Assembly: GCA_025352985.1 (NCBI GenBank)
Contig: JANXRL010000165.1
Coordinates: 1-33,474 of the forward strand
Length of the DNA stretch: 33,474 nt
From: Verrucomicrobiota bacterium
GTDB taxonomy: Bacteria > Verrucomicrobiota > Verrucomicrobiia > Opitutales > Opitutaceae
Reading direction: 5' to 3'
In this document: positions 32,622-33,474 of the stretch, piece by piece
How positions within the stretch are numbered: the first letter of the stretch is position 1
How the letters are laid out: each line of letters begins with the position of its first letter
Position numbers and translations under genes: made by a program
The notes under the pieces: generated by a model
What the model saw: only the letters and a program-made list of their open reading frames with translations
What the model was told of the DNA's origin: nothing
The model's database searches: none

Positions 32622-33474
32622 ATGACGCCAACCCGCAAGGGCTCCTTTCATCTTTTCAATTTGGTCGGCATCGATGTGCATCTGCACTGGTCGTGGTTTC
32701 TCGTGGCGTTCTACCAAATCTCCACCCGTCCCAATGCCTATTCCACGCCGGTTTGGAAGGTGGCCGAATACCTGTCGCTCTTCCTGATCGTGCTGATGCA
32801 CGAGTTTGGCCACGCGCTGGCCTGCCGGCAGGTGGGCGGGACCGCCGACCAGATCGTGCTCTGGCCGCTGGGCGGCGTTGCTTATGTGAATTCGCCGCAG
32901 CGTCCCGGAGCGACGCTTTGGAGCATCGCGGCGGGACCGCTCGTCAACGTGGCGCTTGTGCCGGTGTTTCTCGGGCTGGTCTGGCTGGACCGAGCCAACG
33001 ACTGGATCGTGCACCTGCCCGACCTGCACCGCTTCGTGCGGCAACTCGCGTTCATGAACGCGGGACTACTCATTTTTAATCTCCTGCCGGTCTATCCTCT
33101 CGATGGCGGACAAATCCTGCGCTCGCTGCTGTGGTATCCGTTCGGCCGGGCGCGCAGCCTTATGATCGCGACCATCATCGGGTTTACGGGCGGGTTGGCA
33201 TTGCTTGGCTGGCTGGTGTTGAGCCAGGACCCTGACGATACTCTTTCGGACCTGCTCTGGCCGCTGATGTTGATAGGATTCCTTCTGATGAACTGCTGGG
33301 GCGGTTTCAAGCATGCGCGTGAGCTTCAGAAGATCGCCCGGCTGCCGCGCCACGAGGGTTTCAACTGTCCCTCGTGCCATGCCGCGCCTCCCGCCGGCGC
33401 GTATTGGGGCTGCGCGCAGTGCGGGAAGCCGTTTGACATCTTTGCGGGCGGCGGCGCGTGCCCGCACTGCGGCG
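32622..33474 (+). CDS. Site-2 protease (M50 family) with C-terminal zinc ribbon, 3' end outside window
   Basis: The frame is open from the ATG at 32622 to the window edge (284 codons), so the gene is truncated. The zinc protease motif HEFGH lies at about residues 62-66 within a span, and the third-ligand motif NLLPVYPLDGG follows at about 154-164. Several other spans are present. Near the end are cysteine knuckles CPSC, CAQC and CPHC separated by Gly/Ala-rich residues, forming one or two zinc ribbons on the cytosolic side. Members cleave membrane-embedded regulators, releasing sigma factors or anti-sigma domains. The start MTPTRKGSFHLFNLVGIDVHLHWSW is typical for the SpoIVFB-like group. Confidence 0.9.
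   Translation, partial: MTPTRKGSFHLFNLVGIDVHLHWSWFLVAFYQISTRPNAYSTPVWKVAEYLSLFLIVLMHEFGHALACRQVGGTADQIVLWPLGGVAYVNSPQRPGATLWSIAAGPLVNVALVPVFLGLVWLDRANDWIVHLPDLHRFVRQLAFMNAGLLIFNLLPVYPLDGGQILRSLLWYPFGRARSLMIATIIGFTGGLALLGWLVLSQDPDDTLSDLLWPLMLIGFLLMNCWGGFKHARELQKIARLPRHEGFNCPSCHAAPPAGAYWGCAQCGKPFDIFAGGGACPHCG

Noticed and set aside
1-33474. CRISPR arrays, tRNA or rRNA genes, insertion sequences, integrases
   Set aside because: No regularly spaced direct repeats, no cloverleaf with a CCA-end pattern, and no recombinase-type protein were found on either strand.

Overview
The window is a GC-rich stretch of bacterial chromosome. The gene set, the gene styles and the frequent lack of a clear Shine-Dalgarno sequence before starts suggest a verrucomicrobial relative, probably near Opitutaceae. 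That assignment is inference from protein flavour, not from a marker search. No rRNA, tRNA, CRISPR array, integrase or transposase was seen.

Layout. (1) 1-4690: type IV pilus or type II secretion motor genes, namely the tail of one PilB/GspE-like ATPase, then pilT, a second complete pilB and pilC, closed by a bidirectional terminator. (2) 4713-7532: a three-gene leftward operon (PPP-type phosphatase, isochorismatase-like hydrolase, YhaM-like HD nuclease), with a divergent conserved hypothetical gene. (3) 7544-12855: hisF, a large (alpha/alpha)-toroid protein of unknown role, a small membrane protein, rpmA-rplU with promoter and terminator, an exported hypothetical and a membrane-anchored coiled-coil protein. 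(4) 13009-20451: an MFS transporter, a 3-methyladenine DNA glycosylase, and a leftward group running AI-2E transporter, zinc-ribbon protein, DoxX, a metallo-beta-lactamase exonuclease fused to an ATP-dependent DNA ligase, and a DUF3108 protein. (5) 20544-25149: uvrA, a hicAB toxin-antitoxin pair with a broken DUF1016-like fragment, and a small TPR gene. (6) 25146-30212: a uronate catabolism cassette with a XylR-type regulator facing DUF4861, kduI, kduD and a GH105 hydrolase. (7) 30454-33474: mbfA-like iron exporter, an SGNH hydrolase, and the start of a site-2 protease with a zinc ribbon.

The most striking feature is a repeated architecture in regions 5 and 6. The hicAB block lies between the intact 3' end of uvrA and a second, diverged copy of a uvrA 3' segment (24503-24597). 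The uronate cassette lies between the intact 3' end of the TPR gene and a second, decayed copy of its last 200 bases (30231-30430). In both cases accessory genes sit immediately behind a restored gene end and the displaced old end lies on the far side. This is the signature of insertion at gene 3' ends. Without the two blocks the order would be uvrA, TPR gene, mbfA.

Three genes (DNA glycosylase, exonuclease-ligase, XylR regulator) are each broken by what looks like a one-base change in a G/C context. These may be genuine lesions, but several so close together also fit indel errors in the assembly.
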